Shown piece after piece: positions 7,573 to 7,622 of a stretch of DNA of 7,622 bases. Under the pieces are notes generated by a model. It was not told the origin of the DNA and did no database searches. It saw nothing but the letters and a program-made list of their open reading frames with translations. The stretch is taken from the NCBI GenBank assembly GCA_900546255.1, contig URCB01000076.1:1-7622 (forward strand), in the 5' to 3' direction. Each line of letters starts with the position of its first letter. Positions within the stretch are counted from its first letter, which is position 1. The DNA comes from an uncultured Eubacteriales bacterium (GTDB lineage: Bacteria; Bacillota; Clostridia; Oscillospirales; Oscillospiraceae). The position numbers were made by a program, and so were the translations under genes.

Positions 7573-7622
7573 CCGGGCGGCCGGTTTCGCTGCCCACTGC
7601 GATTACCGGAGCAGAAGAAGAC
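7573..7622. other. Non-coding end of window
   Basis: No ribosome binding site, start codon in good context or RNA gene is visible. A dnaJ gene is common at this position in relatives but cannot be seen here. Confidence 0.4.

Overview
The window looks like a chromosomal segment of a GC-rich member of the Clostridia. The best guess is the Oscillospiraceae (Flavonifractor, Lawsonibacter or Oscillibacter-like). The reasons are the hrcA-grpE-dnaK gene order behind a CIRCE operator, strong AAGGAGG-type ribosome binding sites, a Gram-positive-type DnaK, and coding sequence that is GC-rich by eye. The taxonomic call is inference; no database was searched.

Layout. Bases 1-262 are non-coding: a very GC-rich run of small hairpins (about 1-214), then an AT-richer leader with a weak candidate promoter. 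Bases 296-3629 hold a two-gene ABC transporter operon, an ATPase of the MacB/LolD type and an 885-residue duplicated FtsX-family permease. It ends in an 18-bp hairpin with a UNCG-type loop (3668-3707). Bases 3708-3919 are the heat-shock control region, with a sigma-A-like promoter (TTGACT, 17 nt, TACATT) and a perfect CIRCE (3862-3888). Three same-strand genes follow: hrcA (3920-4987), grpE (4994-5560) and dnaK (5659-7494). A probable terminator lies at 7531-7572. The last 50 bases show no gene start, so dnaJ, if linked, lies beyond the window.

How the parts work together. HrcA binds CIRCE and represses its own operon. GrpE is the nucleotide exchange factor of DnaK, so repressor, exchange factor and chaperone are made from one transcript. 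The transporter upstream appears to be a separate unit on the same strand.

Most of the window is ordinary. The part most worth a second look is the hrcA control region, which has more HrcA-like half-sites than one CIRCE needs. A complete 9-base half-site at 3765-3773 lies in a mirror-image copy of the promoter/operator layout. A 7-base half-site overlaps the -10 box and pairs with the left CIRCE arm at the same 9-nt spacing. I saw no sign of a wholly new system.
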